Origin: Klebsiella pneumoniae
GTDB taxonomy: Bacteria > Pseudomonadota > Gammaproteobacteria > Pseudomonadales > Pseudohongiellaceae
Assembly (NCBI GenBank): GCA_945869725.1
Contig: CAMBPO010000082.1
Location: 1 to 9,348 of the forward strand
Direction: 5' to 3'
DNA length: 9,348 bases
This document shows, piece after piece, positions 1 through 6,415 of this stretch. The notes beneath the pieces were generated by a model, which searched no databases, was not told the DNA's origin, and saw nothing but the letters and a program-made list of their open reading frames with translations. The position numbers and the translations under genes are program-made. Within the stretch, counting starts at the first letter, position 1, and each line of letters starts with the position of its first letter.

Positions 1-2
1 TC

Positions 3-1238
3 ACGGAACCTGTCAATGAACAGTTCAGGCTGCTGCTGGCCGACCCGCGGGTGCAGAGCGCGCTGGCTGACATTGAGACCAATGAGCCTGAGACGCTGGC
101 AGAACAGGTGCGCCTGACCGAGATTCCGGCTCCGCCGTTTCAGGAGCAACGCCGCGCCGAGTATTACCTGCAGCAAATGCACAGCCGCGGATTACCCGAT
201 GCCTACATCGATACCGAAGGCAATGTGATTGGTATTCGCCGAGGCAGTGGTGACGGCCCCTTGTTTGTGATTGCCGCGCATCTGGATACGGTGTTTCCCC
301 TGGATACCGATGTCAGCGCAGAGGTTCGGGACGGACGCTATTACGCACCGGGTATCAGTGACGATGGTCGCGGCCTGACGGCGTTGCTGACGCTGATCAG
401 TGCAATCAATGCCAGTGGTATGCAAACCGTTGGCGACATCATGTTTGTGGGAAATGTCGGTGAGGAAGGGCCTGGTGATTTACGCGGGGTTAAAGCGTTG
501 TTCCGTGATTTCCCGCAGATAGATGGTTTTGTATCCATCGACGGTTCGGGTGTTACACGAATTACGAACGGTGGCACCGGCAGTCGCCGCTTCGCGGTTG
601 AGTTTACTGGCCCCGGCGGACATTCCTTCAGCGCTTTTGGCCTGGTCAGTGCAACTCATGCGTTGGGACGGGCAATCGCCAAAATAGGTGATCTGCAGGT
701 GCTCGAGCAGCCAAGAACCACCTTTACCGTGGGCACCGTCAGTGGTGGCACGTCAGTCAATTCCATCGCGCAGGATGCGATGTTTGAGTTGGACATGCGC
801 TCCAACGATGCCGCGGAACTGGCTAGACTGGAAGCCCGTGTCCGCGACGTTGTGCAGCTGGCGGCTGATGAAGAAAATGCGCGCTGGAATGCCGATGGCG
901 GCACAGACAAAGGCCAGATCACCGTGAACTTCCGGTTGATCGGAGACAGGCCCACCGGGACCACGTCGCCCGATCACGAGCTGGTGCAAGTGGCCGCGCT
1001 GGCGTTTGCTGCCGTTGGTTCGCCCGTGCAAGGCATGCAAACCTCCAGTACCGATTCCAATATGCCCATGTCGCTGGGCATCCCCGCGATCACCATCGGA
1101 GGCGGTGGATCGGGCGGCGGCGCGCACTCGACCGAGGAATGGTTCGACCCGACCAACGCTCACCTCGGACCGCAACTGGCATTTTTGTTAACGCTGGGGC
1201 TGGTGGGTGTGCAAGGTCTCAGCGCACCTCAGCTCTGA
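3..1238 (+). CDS. M20-family zinc metallopeptidase, 5' partial
   Basis: Exopeptidase/deacylase of the M20/M25/M40 fold, expected to use two zinc ions to hydrolyse peptide or N-acyl bonds. The reading frame is open from base 3, and residues before the GTG at 51 (reading NEQFRLLLADPRV) look like real protein, so the true start lies outside the window. Numbering from the GTG at 51, the metal ligands are in order: H77 and D79 in AAHLDTVF, bridging D104 in GISDDGRG, catalytic E138 with E139 in GNVGEEG, D164 in SIDG, and H359 near the C-terminus in GGAHSTEEW. The dimerisation (lid) domain lies around residues 180-300 and carries GGHSFSAFG. All catalytic residues are present, so the enzyme should be active. 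It resembles the tripeptidase / acetylornithine-deacetylase-like group, but the substrate cannot be told from sequence. The MOSC gene follows after 29 nt, suggesting co-transcription. Confidence 0.9.
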   Translation, partial: TEPVNEQFRLLLADPRVQSALADIETNEPETLAEQVRLTEIPAPPFQEQRRAEYYLQQMHSRGLPDAYIDTEGNVIGIRRGSGDGPLFVIAAHLDTVFPLDTDVSAEVRDGRYYAPGISDDGRGLTALLTLISAINASGMQTVGDIMFVGNVGEEGPGDLRGVKALFRDFPQIDGFVSIDGSGVTRITNGGTGSRRFAVEFTGPGGHSFSAFGLVSATHALGRAIAKIGDLQVLEQPRTTFTVGTVSGGTSVNSIAQDAMFELDMRSNDAAELARLEARVRDVVQLAADEENARWNADGGTDKGQITVNFRLIGDRPTGTTSPDHELVQVAALAFAAVGSPVQGMQTSSTDSNMPMSLGIPAITIGGGGSGGGAHSTEEWFDPTNAHLGPQLAFLLTLGLVGVQGLSAPQL

Positions 1239-1267
1239 CATAACCAGAACAGGCAGGCCACAGCGAT

Positions 1268-1858
1268 ATGGATGATGTAATGAAAAAGCAGGCAACACTT
1301 GATGGCATAAACCAGTACAAGGCTTTGGTTGAATTGGAAGCCTGTTTGCCAGACATTCTGGCATCACCCAAATCCGCAGGACGCGTTGCCATGATTGTCT
1401 GCCGTCCACGTGCCGACGACAGAAAAATGTTAGATCGCTGTGAACTGACGATCAGCGACGGATTGCTGGGAGATAACTGGAAGCAGCGTGGTCAATGGCG
1501 TGCGCCGGATAAACCCGCCAATATTGATACGCAGTTAACGCTGATGAATCTGCGCGCGATTAAGGCGATTGCTGGTGATCAGACGCAGTGGCCTCTGGCA
1601 GGTGATCAGTTTTTTGTGGATATGGATTTAAGCAGAGAAAACCTGCCGCCCGGGACAAGGCTAACGATTGGCACTGCTGAAATTGAGGTAACCGCCGAAC
1701 CGCACTTGGGTTGCCGCAAATTTTCAGACCGGTTTGGCCGCGACGCAGTGATGTTTGTTAATTCTGATCAGGGCAAACGGATAAACCTGCGGGGAATTAA
1801 CGCCAAAGTTGTGCGCCCCGGCAGCGTATTGTTAGGAGATAAAATCATCAGAGTTTGA
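1268..1858 (+). CDS. MOSC-domain protein
   Basis: 196-residue protein with a C-terminal MOSC (molybdenum cofactor sulfurase C-terminal) domain. Visible hallmarks are the conserved cysteine C149 in EPHLGCRKFSDRFG and the closing strand RGINAKVVRPGSVLLGD (residues 175-191). Family members are stand-alone sulfur-carrier or Moco-binding proteins, some acting in detoxifying N-hydroxylated compounds; the role of this one is not determined. No separate N-terminal beta-barrel domain as in mARC/YcbX proteins is present, so it is a short stand-alone type. The start is taken as the ATG at 1268; a second in-frame ATG four codons later (1280) is equally possible because the ribosome-binding site is weak (AGGC about 10 nt upstream). 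The 29-nt gap to the M20 gene suggests one transcript, but I see no functional link between them. Confidence 0.88.
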   Translation: MDDVMKKQATLDGINQYKALVELEACLPDILASPKSAGRVAMIVCRPRADDRKMLDRCELTISDGLLGDNWKQRGQWRAPDKPANIDTQLTLMNLRAIKAIAGDQTQWPLAGDQFFVDMDLSRENLPPGTRLTIGTAEIEVTAEPHLGCRKFSDRFGRDAVMFVNSDQGKRINLRGINAKVVRPGSVLLGDKIIRV

Positions 1859-1891
1859 TCGCTGCCGTTGAACTAAAAGTAGGGCAGTGAT
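1858..1891 (+). terminator. possible hairpin terminator after the MOSC gene
   Basis: ATCGCTGCC (1858-1866) pairs with GGCAGTGAT (1883-1891), giving nine pairs including one G-U, with a 16-nt loop, starting at the stop codon. There is no U-tract directly after it, so it is not a classical Rho-independent terminator; it may be only an mRNA 3'-end hairpin. The rest of the gap to 2101 is AT-rich and contains a TATAAA (1960-1965) with no convincing -35 partner. Confidence 0.3.
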
Positions 1892-2091
1892 GACGCTGGT
1901 ATTGAATTTTTACGGCCCGCTGATGATCAGAGTCAACTGCCTGTGCATACATGTAATTTTATAAATAGTTGTTGTTGCCCAAATGGCGAAGCTGGATATA
2001 AACTCCTGTACAGGTCTTTGCACGTTTAAAATCTAACAATCCAATAAATTACAAATGTTTACAATTGTCTTTTGGCAGTTGAGATAAACCT

Positions 2092-2095
2092 GGAG
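2092..2095 (+). promoter_or_regulatory. ribosome binding site fixing the ATG at 2102
   Basis: GGAG six bases before ATG 2102. It supports that start over the in-frame TTG at 2072, which would add ten residues ahead of the signal peptide and has no Shine-Dalgarno sequence. Confidence 0.7.
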
Positions 2096-2101
2096 CGCAT
2101 A

Positions 2102-2602
2102 ATGTTTATTCCTTCTCGCGTTAATACTGCCAAGTCTCGCCTCAGAGCAAAAGTATTGTGGATTGTTGTAATCGCTTTATCCTTCTTTGCCGGTAGCGTT
2201 CAAGCGTGCCCGGATTTTTCTCAAGGTGGCACATCTCTTTCTTACACGAGTGATGATCTTTACACATCAAAAAGTCACAAAGTAACCGCCGGCGGAGGTA
2301 CCGATCTGGCTGAATGCTCAGACCTTCCTGGTTACGGATTTGTGATGGAGGCCCCAGATTTTACGCTGTCCTTCTCTGATAACTCATCTGGACGTGCATT
2401 GGAGTTTCGGCTGGATACCGAGTGCGATAGCATATTGCTGATTAACGATGCCAACGGTAATTGGCACTATGATGACGACTCCAATGGTAGTCTTGATGCC
2501 AAGATCCGGCTGAATAAAGCGGCGAATGGGTCTTACGATGTCTGGGTTGGAACACGGTATTCCGGCACGTGCAGCGCAACACTGATTACTGAAACATTCT
2601 GA
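2102..2602 (+). CDS. small secreted four-cysteine protein, PPC-like beta domain
   Basis: 166-residue protein with a clear Sec signal peptide: basic N-region (R6, K11, R13, R15, K17), hydrophobic core around residues 18-31, and a likely signal peptidase I site after SVQA (residue 35), leaving a mature protein that begins with Cys36. The four cysteines are C36, C72, C108 and C157, an even number compatible with two disulfides in the periplasm or outside. The C-terminal half (about 85-166) alternates beta strands and carries an acidic loop, NDANGNWHYDDDSNGSLDA, followed by GSYDVWVGT. This pattern recalls bacterial pre-peptidase C-terminal (PPC) type beta-sandwich domains, where such an Asp/Asn/Gly loop could bind calcium; that assignment is inference. 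No catalytic residues are apparent and I do not recognise a named family. It has its own upstream and downstream gaps, so it is probably monocistronic. Confidence 0.75.
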   Translation: MFIPSRVNTAKSRLRAKVLWIVVIALSFFAGSVQACPDFSQGGTSLSYTSDDLYTSKSHKVTAGGGTDLAECSDLPGYGFVMEAPDFTLSFSDNSSGRALEFRLDTECDSILLINDANGNWHYDDDSNGSLDAKIRLNKAANGSYDVWVGTRYSGTCSATLITETF

Positions 2603-2620
2603 GATTTATCTGTAGCCGCG

Positions 2621-2710
2621 CATTGAGCCAAGACTCATTAGGCCTGCACTCATTAAGCCCACACGCATTAAGCCCACACGCATTAAGCCCACATGCATTA
2701 AGCCCACAAA
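2621..2710. repeat. 15-bp tandem repeat, six units
   Basis: Six head-to-tail 15-bp units. The first two are degenerate (cattgagccaagact, cattaggcctgcact), the next two identical (cattaagcccacacg at 2651 and 2666), followed by cattaagcccacatg (2681) and cattaagcccacaaa (2696). The array begins 18 nt after the stop of the small secreted gene, so it lies in its 3' untranslated region. The gradient from diverged to identical units is what local slippage or unequal exchange produces. There are no spacers, so it is not CRISPR. Confidence 0.95.
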
Positions 2711-2742
2711 AGTCATGACGTTTGTGGGGCCTTGCAGGCCCC
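2703..2742 (+). terminator. two overlapping hairpins, possible terminator of the small secreted gene
   Basis: GGGGCC (2726-2731) and GGCCCC (2737-2742) form a GC-rich stem with a 5-nt loop, followed by an AT-rich stretch without a clean U-tract. A second hairpin overlaps it: CCCACAAA (2703-2710) pairs perfectly with TTTGTGGG (2721-2728), around the palindrome GTCATGAC. The two share GGG 2726-2728 and so cannot form together. Confidence 0.45.
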
Positions 2743-2872
2743 AAACTATCTTTAAGATTCATTGAATCGATAACGGTGCTGAGCTGAAACCCTGGCTGAC
2801 CTTCATCATCCCGCTGTATCCTCACCTTATTAACCCGCTTGTCCCGGTGTTACCAACCAAAAACTATCCCAT

Positions 2873-2878
2873 GGAGAG
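2873..2878 (+). promoter_or_regulatory. ribosome binding site fixing the ATG at 2883
   Basis: GGAGAG four bases before ATG 2883. It decides this start over an in-frame GTG at 2847 and ATG at 2871, and puts the lipobox at a normal distance from the N-terminus. Confidence 0.75.
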
Positions 2879-2882
2879 TCAG

Positions 2883-4988
2883 ATGAATACTCAACGACCA
2901 GGCAGTTTCACGCTTGTGCTGATGGCTGCACTGTTGACGGCACTGTTGACATTGGCAGCTTGTGGGCAGCCGGAACAAACGGTGTCTGATCTGGCAGTGC
3001 CAGCGCAGACACCGCTGACGCGGCCTGCCGGTGTTGAATCGTTTAGCGCAATGATCTCTGGCACACGTGTCGGGCAAATGGAAGTGCAACACGGGGACGT
3101 CACCAATGTGGGGTATGAATACCGCGATAATGGTCGTGGCCCATCTGTCGAGGAAGTCATTGAATTTAATGATGCAGGGGTGCCGAGCAGCTGGCGTGTG
3201 GCCGGCGCCACCACCTTTGGCAACATCATCGACGAGCAGTTTGACATTCAGGGCGGCCGGGCGGTTTGGACAGATACCACCGGTTCCAGCGAATCAGACA
3301 TGGCCGAGGCTAATTTGTATGTAGCGCAGGAATCCAGCCCCTATGCACTGTGGGTTTATGCGCGACTTTTATTGGCCGACGATGACAATACCCTTGCTGT
3401 ACTGCCTGCGGGTGAACTGAAGCTCGAGGCCATGGATACCCTCAATGTCACCAACAGCAGCGGTGCAGCGCTGGCCATCACCACCTACGCATTGTCCGGC
3501 ATCGATCTGAATCCCACGTACTTCGCTCTGGATGACAACGGCCTGCTGTTCGCATCCATGGATGAACAGTTTGCGCTGATCCGCACGGGCTTCGAGGCGG
3601 AAGAAGAGCGTTTGCGAAATATGGCCGCCGAATACGCGACCCGTCGCTTTGAAACCATTCAAGAAAAAGTCACCCGTGTTTTTGATAAACCCGTGCGTAT
3701 TAACAATGTCAGAGTGTTTGATCCAATCAGCCTGAGTCTGTCTGAGCCGGCATCCGTGTTAGTGACAGAGAATCGCATCACCTCAGTCGATGATGTTGCA
3801 CCGGCAACCAATGCCGATGAAATTCTGATCGATGGCGCCGGCGGCACCTTGGTTGCAGGCATGTATGAAATGCATGCTCATGCGGGCCAGGGCAGTGCGC
3901 TGCTGAACATTGCGGCCGGGGTCACCAGCTTTCGTGATATGGGCAACAACAACGAAGTACTCAGCGACTTGATTGCCAAAATCGAGTCAGGCCGATTGGT
4001 AGGGCCGCGCATTCACCGCAGTGGATTTATCGAAGGCAAAAGCCCATTCAACTCCAACAGTGGCATCCTGGTGTCGACACAGGACGAAGCACTGGATGCC
4101 GTGCGCTGGTACGCGGATCAGGGCGACTTCCATCAGATCAAAATCTACAACAGTATGAATCCGGCATGGGTGCCAGCCATGGTCACTGAAGCGCACGTGC
4201 GCGGTCTGCGCGTTGCCGGACATGTGCCCGCCTTCACCAATGCCGATGCCATGATTGCGGCAGGATACGATGAGCTGACGCACATCAATCAGGTCATGTT
4301 GGGCTGGGTATTAGCGCCCGACGAAGATACCCGCACCTTGTTGCGGCTGACAGCCATGAAGCGGTTCCCGGCTATCGACATCGATTCCCCTGCGGTGCAA
4401 TTGACCATTTCGAGCATGGGTGAGCGTGGCATGGGTATTGATCCGACATTAGCCATTCACGAAAACCTGATGCTGTCCCGCAATGGCGAGGTGGCGCCAG
4501 GCATGGTGGATTACATCAACAACATGCCAGTTGGCATACAGCGCAATGCCAGAACCGCGCGCTCTGAAATCGCTACGCCAGAGGATGACATCGCCTATCG
4601 GCAGGGTTATGCCAAAATTTTAGAAACCGTGCGAGAGATGCGCGATCAGGGCGTCGTGATTATCCCTGGCACAGATTTGGGTGGTTCGTTCACCTATCAC
4701 CGCGAGTTAGAGCTGTACCAAGAAATTGGCATGAGCGCGGCAGAGGTGCTCAAAATGGCCACGCAGGATATGGCCAGTTATCTGGGGCAGGGTGATGAAC
4801 TGGGTTCAATTGTGCCGGGTAAACTGGCAGATTTTTTCCTGATTCCCGGCGACCCGATAGCCGACCTAAAAGCCATCAAGACCATTTCATTGGTTGTGAA
4901 GGATGGCAATTTCTATTTTCCCAGTGACATTTATCCGGAGTTTGGCATTCGACCGTTTACAGATGCCCCTGCGATTTTGAATCGCTGA
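2883..4988 (+). CDS. lipoprotein amidohydrolase (imidazolonepropionase-like)
   Basis: 701-residue metal-dependent hydrolase of the amidohydrolase superfamily, anchored as a lipoprotein. The signal peptide ends in a lipobox LTLAAC with Cys27; the next residue is Gly, not Asp, which favours outer-membrane sorting. Residues about 28-255 form an extra N-terminal domain I do not recognise. The TIM barrel carries the full binuclear set: H331 and H333 (MHAH), the carbamylated lysine K420 (IKIYN), H447 (AGHV), H467 (LTHI) and D598 (PGTDLG). The C-terminus closes with the usual GSIVPGKLADFFLI segment and a FYFPSDIYPEFGI tail. Related proteins hydrolyse cyclic amides or act as prolidase-like peptidases; the substrate here is unknown. 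The longer GTG start at 2847 is possible but less likely. The gene ends in tandem stops (TGATAA) and appears monocistronic. Confidence 0.9.
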   Translation: MNTQRPGSFTLVLMAALLTALLTLAACGQPEQTVSDLAVPAQTPLTRPAGVESFSAMISGTRVGQMEVQHGDVTNVGYEYRDNGRGPSVEEVIEFNDAGVPSSWRVAGATTFGNIIDEQFDIQGGRAVWTDTTGSSESDMAEANLYVAQESSPYALWVYARLLLADDDNTLAVLPAGELKLEAMDTLNVTNSSGAALAITTYALSGIDLNPTYFALDDNGLLFASMDEQFALIRTGFEAEEERLRNMAAEYATRRFETIQEKVTRVFDKPVRINNVRVFDPISLSLSEPASVLVTENRITSVDDVAPATNADEILIDGAGGTLVAGMYEMHAHAGQGSALLNIAAGVTSFRDMGNNNEVLSDLIAKIESGRLVGPRIHRSGFIEGKSPFNSNSGILVSTQDEALDAVRWYADQGDFHQIKIYNSMNPAWVPAMVTEAHVRGLRVAGHVPAFTNADAMIAAGYDELTHINQVMLGWVLAPDEDTRTLLRLTAMKRFPAIDIDSPAVQLTISSMGERGMGIDPTLAIHENLMLSRNGEVAPGMVDYINNMPVGIQRNARTARSEIATPEDDIAYRQGYAKILETVREMRDQGVVIIPGTDLGGSFTYHRELELYQEIGMSAAEVLKMATQDMASYLGQGDELGSIVPGKLADFFLIPGDPIADLKAIKTISLVVKDGNFYFPSDIYPEFGIRPFTDAPAILNR

Positions 4989-5180
4989 TAAAAAATACGG
5001 ATCTCAACTGTAGTCGACAACTCATACCGGATAAAATTTTAGGTGGATTTTTAGAGCGGCAATAATTAACTTGTCAGTACCCTGAGATGGCCCATCGCGA
5101 TTTTCTGACTTGGTTGTTTTTTTAAAGCCAATCATCCTTCTTGGGCCGATCTTAGGCACGCACAGTCCAGGAGGCTTCCC
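4989..5180. other. intergenic region, no gene seen
   Basis: AT-rich spacer between the amidohydrolase and the EEP-fold hydrolase. It contains a T-run (5117-5123) without a convincing stem before it, and no clear promoter pair. The reading frame of the next gene is already open from 5109. The only strong signal is the AGGAGG at 5169-5174, listed separately. Confidence 0.5.
5169..5174 (+). promoter_or_regulatory. perfect Shine-Dalgarno AGGAGG before an ATT codon
   Basis: AGGAGG, then six bases, then ATT at 5181, in frame with the EEP-fold hydrolase and with no stop between. No ATG, GTG or TTG follows at a usable distance in any frame with a long reading frame. This suggests a non-canonical AUU start, or an ATG mutated to ATT. 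Confidence 0.5.
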
Positions 5181-5270
5181 ATTTTCTCAGAATACACTCA
5201 AGCGCGGGTCTTCCATCTTGGCCACCAACAGCTATTCCGCGGCTATCGATTCGCTGTCCATGTCCTGACT

Positions 5271-6122
5271 GTGGTCGTACTGTCTGCCAGCCCGATGACG
5301 CTGTTTGCCCAGCAGGCAGAATCGGATGACTCGTCTTTCGAACTCGACGTGATGACATTTAATATTCGAACGTCGGATGGTCAAGACGGCGATAACATTT
5401 GGCCAATGCGCAAAGAGCTTGTGGTCGAGACCATTCGAGCCTTCGATCCCGACGTCCTCGGTCTGCAGGAGGCTCTCACGGTGCAGATTGACTTTCTCCA
5501 GTCGGAAATGCCCGAGTACCGATGGTTGGGCGTCGACCGTGGTCTGAACGGAGGCGTTGGGCTGAGCGAGGCGACTCCGATCTTCTACAAGCACGAGGTG
5601 CTGGTTCCAATAGAGTCTGGCACGTTCTGGCTCGGCGACGATACAAATCCGCCGACTCAACGTGGTCGGGTCGCCCGCATAGTCACCTGGGCTCGCTTCC
5701 ACCATCTCGAGACTCTCCAACAATTCTACGTCTACAACACGCATTTCACGATACGTGGCAGCTCTCGTCAGATCCAGTCCGCAGAGCAGATCAATGCGCG
5801 CATCGCGCAACATCCTCCTGAGAGCGTGGTAGTGGTCATGGGTGACTTTAACGCCATCGCAGAAACCAGTGAGACGTGGCATGCCGTGACGAGCGATGGC
5901 CTCAGGGATGCCTGGGTAGTCGCAGAAAAGAAGGAGGGACCGCCTCTGACGTCAAGCGGTTTTGGCCCACCGCCGCAGGGGCGCGAGGCCCGTATCGACT
6001 GGATTCTGGTCGGCGGACCCGTCACTGTGGAGCGTGCCGTCACGCTGCTACACAGCGTGGACGGGCGCTGGCCGTCGGACCATTATCCCGTTGCGGCGGA
6101 GCTAGTTGTAAGGTCTCGGTAG
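5271..6122 (+). CDS. exported endonuclease/exonuclease/phosphatase-fold hydrolase
   Basis: Metal-dependent phosphoesterase fold (EEP superfamily, like COG3568 hydrolases). Counted from the GTG at 5271 (283 residues), the catalytic set is complete: N31 (MTFNIR), E67 (LQEA), H158 (YNTHF), D192 and N194 (GDFNA), D243 (RIDWIL), and D270-H271 (SDHYPV). Substrate could be a phosphodiester, phospholipid or nucleic acid. The start is uncertain. GTG 5271 is the first standard start in frame, but it has no ribosome binding site and cuts a signal peptide: in-frame upstream residues give RGYRFAVHVLTVVVLSASPM, a basic stretch plus hydrophobic core ending in LFAQ. An ATT at 5181, six bases after AGGAGG, would give 313 residues with a full export signal. 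The mature enzyme should be periplasmic or secreted. The position after H158 where relatives often have Asp-His reads Thr-Ile. Confidence 0.85.
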   Translation: MVVLSASPMTLFAQQAESDDSSFELDVMTFNIRTSDGQDGDNIWPMRKELVVETIRAFDPDVLGLQEALTVQIDFLQSEMPEYRWLGVDRGLNGGVGLSEATPIFYKHEVLVPIESGTFWLGDDTNPPTQRGRVARIVTWARFHHLETLQQFYVYNTHFTIRGSSRQIQSAEQINARIAQHPPESVVVVMGDFNAIAETSETWHAVTSDGLRDAWVVAEKKEGPPLTSSGFGPPPQGREARIDWILVGGPVTVERAVTLLHSVDGRWPSDHYPVAAELVVRSR

Positions 6123-6148
6123 GCTAGCTACGGGTAAGCCAGCTAACC
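6122..6148 (+). terminator. weak inverted repeat after the EEP gene
   Basis: GGCTAGCT (6122-6129) pairs with AGCTAACC (6141-6148) with one G-U and an 11-nt loop, starting at the last base of the stop codon. No U-tract follows, so termination is only a possibility. Confidence 0.25.
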
Positions 6149-6232
6149 CCATTGACACCCCCTTGTCACTATCTCCCCTAAACTCCCGCAGAACCCCGCC
6201 GACATAACGACAAATGCTGCGGGCAGGGCTAT

Positions 6233-6278
6233 TTGGCCGCCCGCGCGCGGCCAACATTGGTGGTGTCCGGTTTACCGG
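6233..6278. repeat. GC-rich hairpins in the gap before the aminotransferase
   Basis: TTGGCCGC (6233-6240) and GCGGCCAA (6247-6254) form a perfect 8-bp stem with a 6-nt loop; CCGGTTTACCGG follows at 6267-6278. Both lie just before an abrupt switch to AT-rich sequence at about 6300. No coding frame or known element is recognisable between 6123 and 6300. Confidence 0.5.
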
Positions 6279-6343
6279 GGGCAACTACACGCAGCGCATC
6301 TAAAAATGTGTTTGCAAAAAACTTTTTATTCACAACAAAAGCA

Positions 6344-6372
6344 TTAAAAAAAGATTGACATATATATATAAA
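6344..6372 (+). promoter_or_regulatory. candidate promoter of the Tat aminotransferase gene
   Basis: TTAAAA (6344-6349) and TATAAA (6367-6372) are 17 bp apart in a very AT-rich tract (6300-6415) and would give a leader of about 35 nt. A consensus TTGACA at 6355-6360 is also present but has no -10 box at the right distance. Confidence 0.35.
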
Positions 6373-6415
6373 AGCGCATCGTTTGATTTACTAATAAAAA
6401 AAAGCGGATGCATTC

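Noticed and set aside
51..53. GTG at 51 as the start of the M20 peptidase
   Set aside because: The frame is open from base 3 with family-like residues before it, so the gene starts before the window.
753..1175. 140-residue minus-strand reading frame
   Set aside because: Antisense to the M20 peptidase; low-complexity His/Arg/Gly composition typical of a shadow frame.
2621..2710. Possible CRISPR array
   Set aside because: Units are contiguous with no spacers and no cas genes nearby.
2586..2825. Minus-strand frame with CGLNA repeats, resembling a pentapeptide-repeat protein
   Set aside because: The repeat is simply the translation of the 15-bp tandem DNA repeat; the pattern is not the A(D/N)LXX consensus and there is no ribosome binding site or surrounding fold.
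5232..5882. 216-residue minus-strand reading frame
   Set aside because: Antisense shadow of the EEP hydrolase, whose catalytic motifs are all on the + strand; no recognisable domain in the minus frame.
6152..6157. TTGACA downstream of the EEP gene as a promoter
   Set aside because: No -10 box at the right distance and no gene starting within 200 bp.
6355..6360. Consensus TTGACA as the -35 box of the aminotransferase gene
   Set aside because: No acceptable -10 hexamer at 16-18 bp spacing; TTAAAA/TATAAA with 17 bp fits better.
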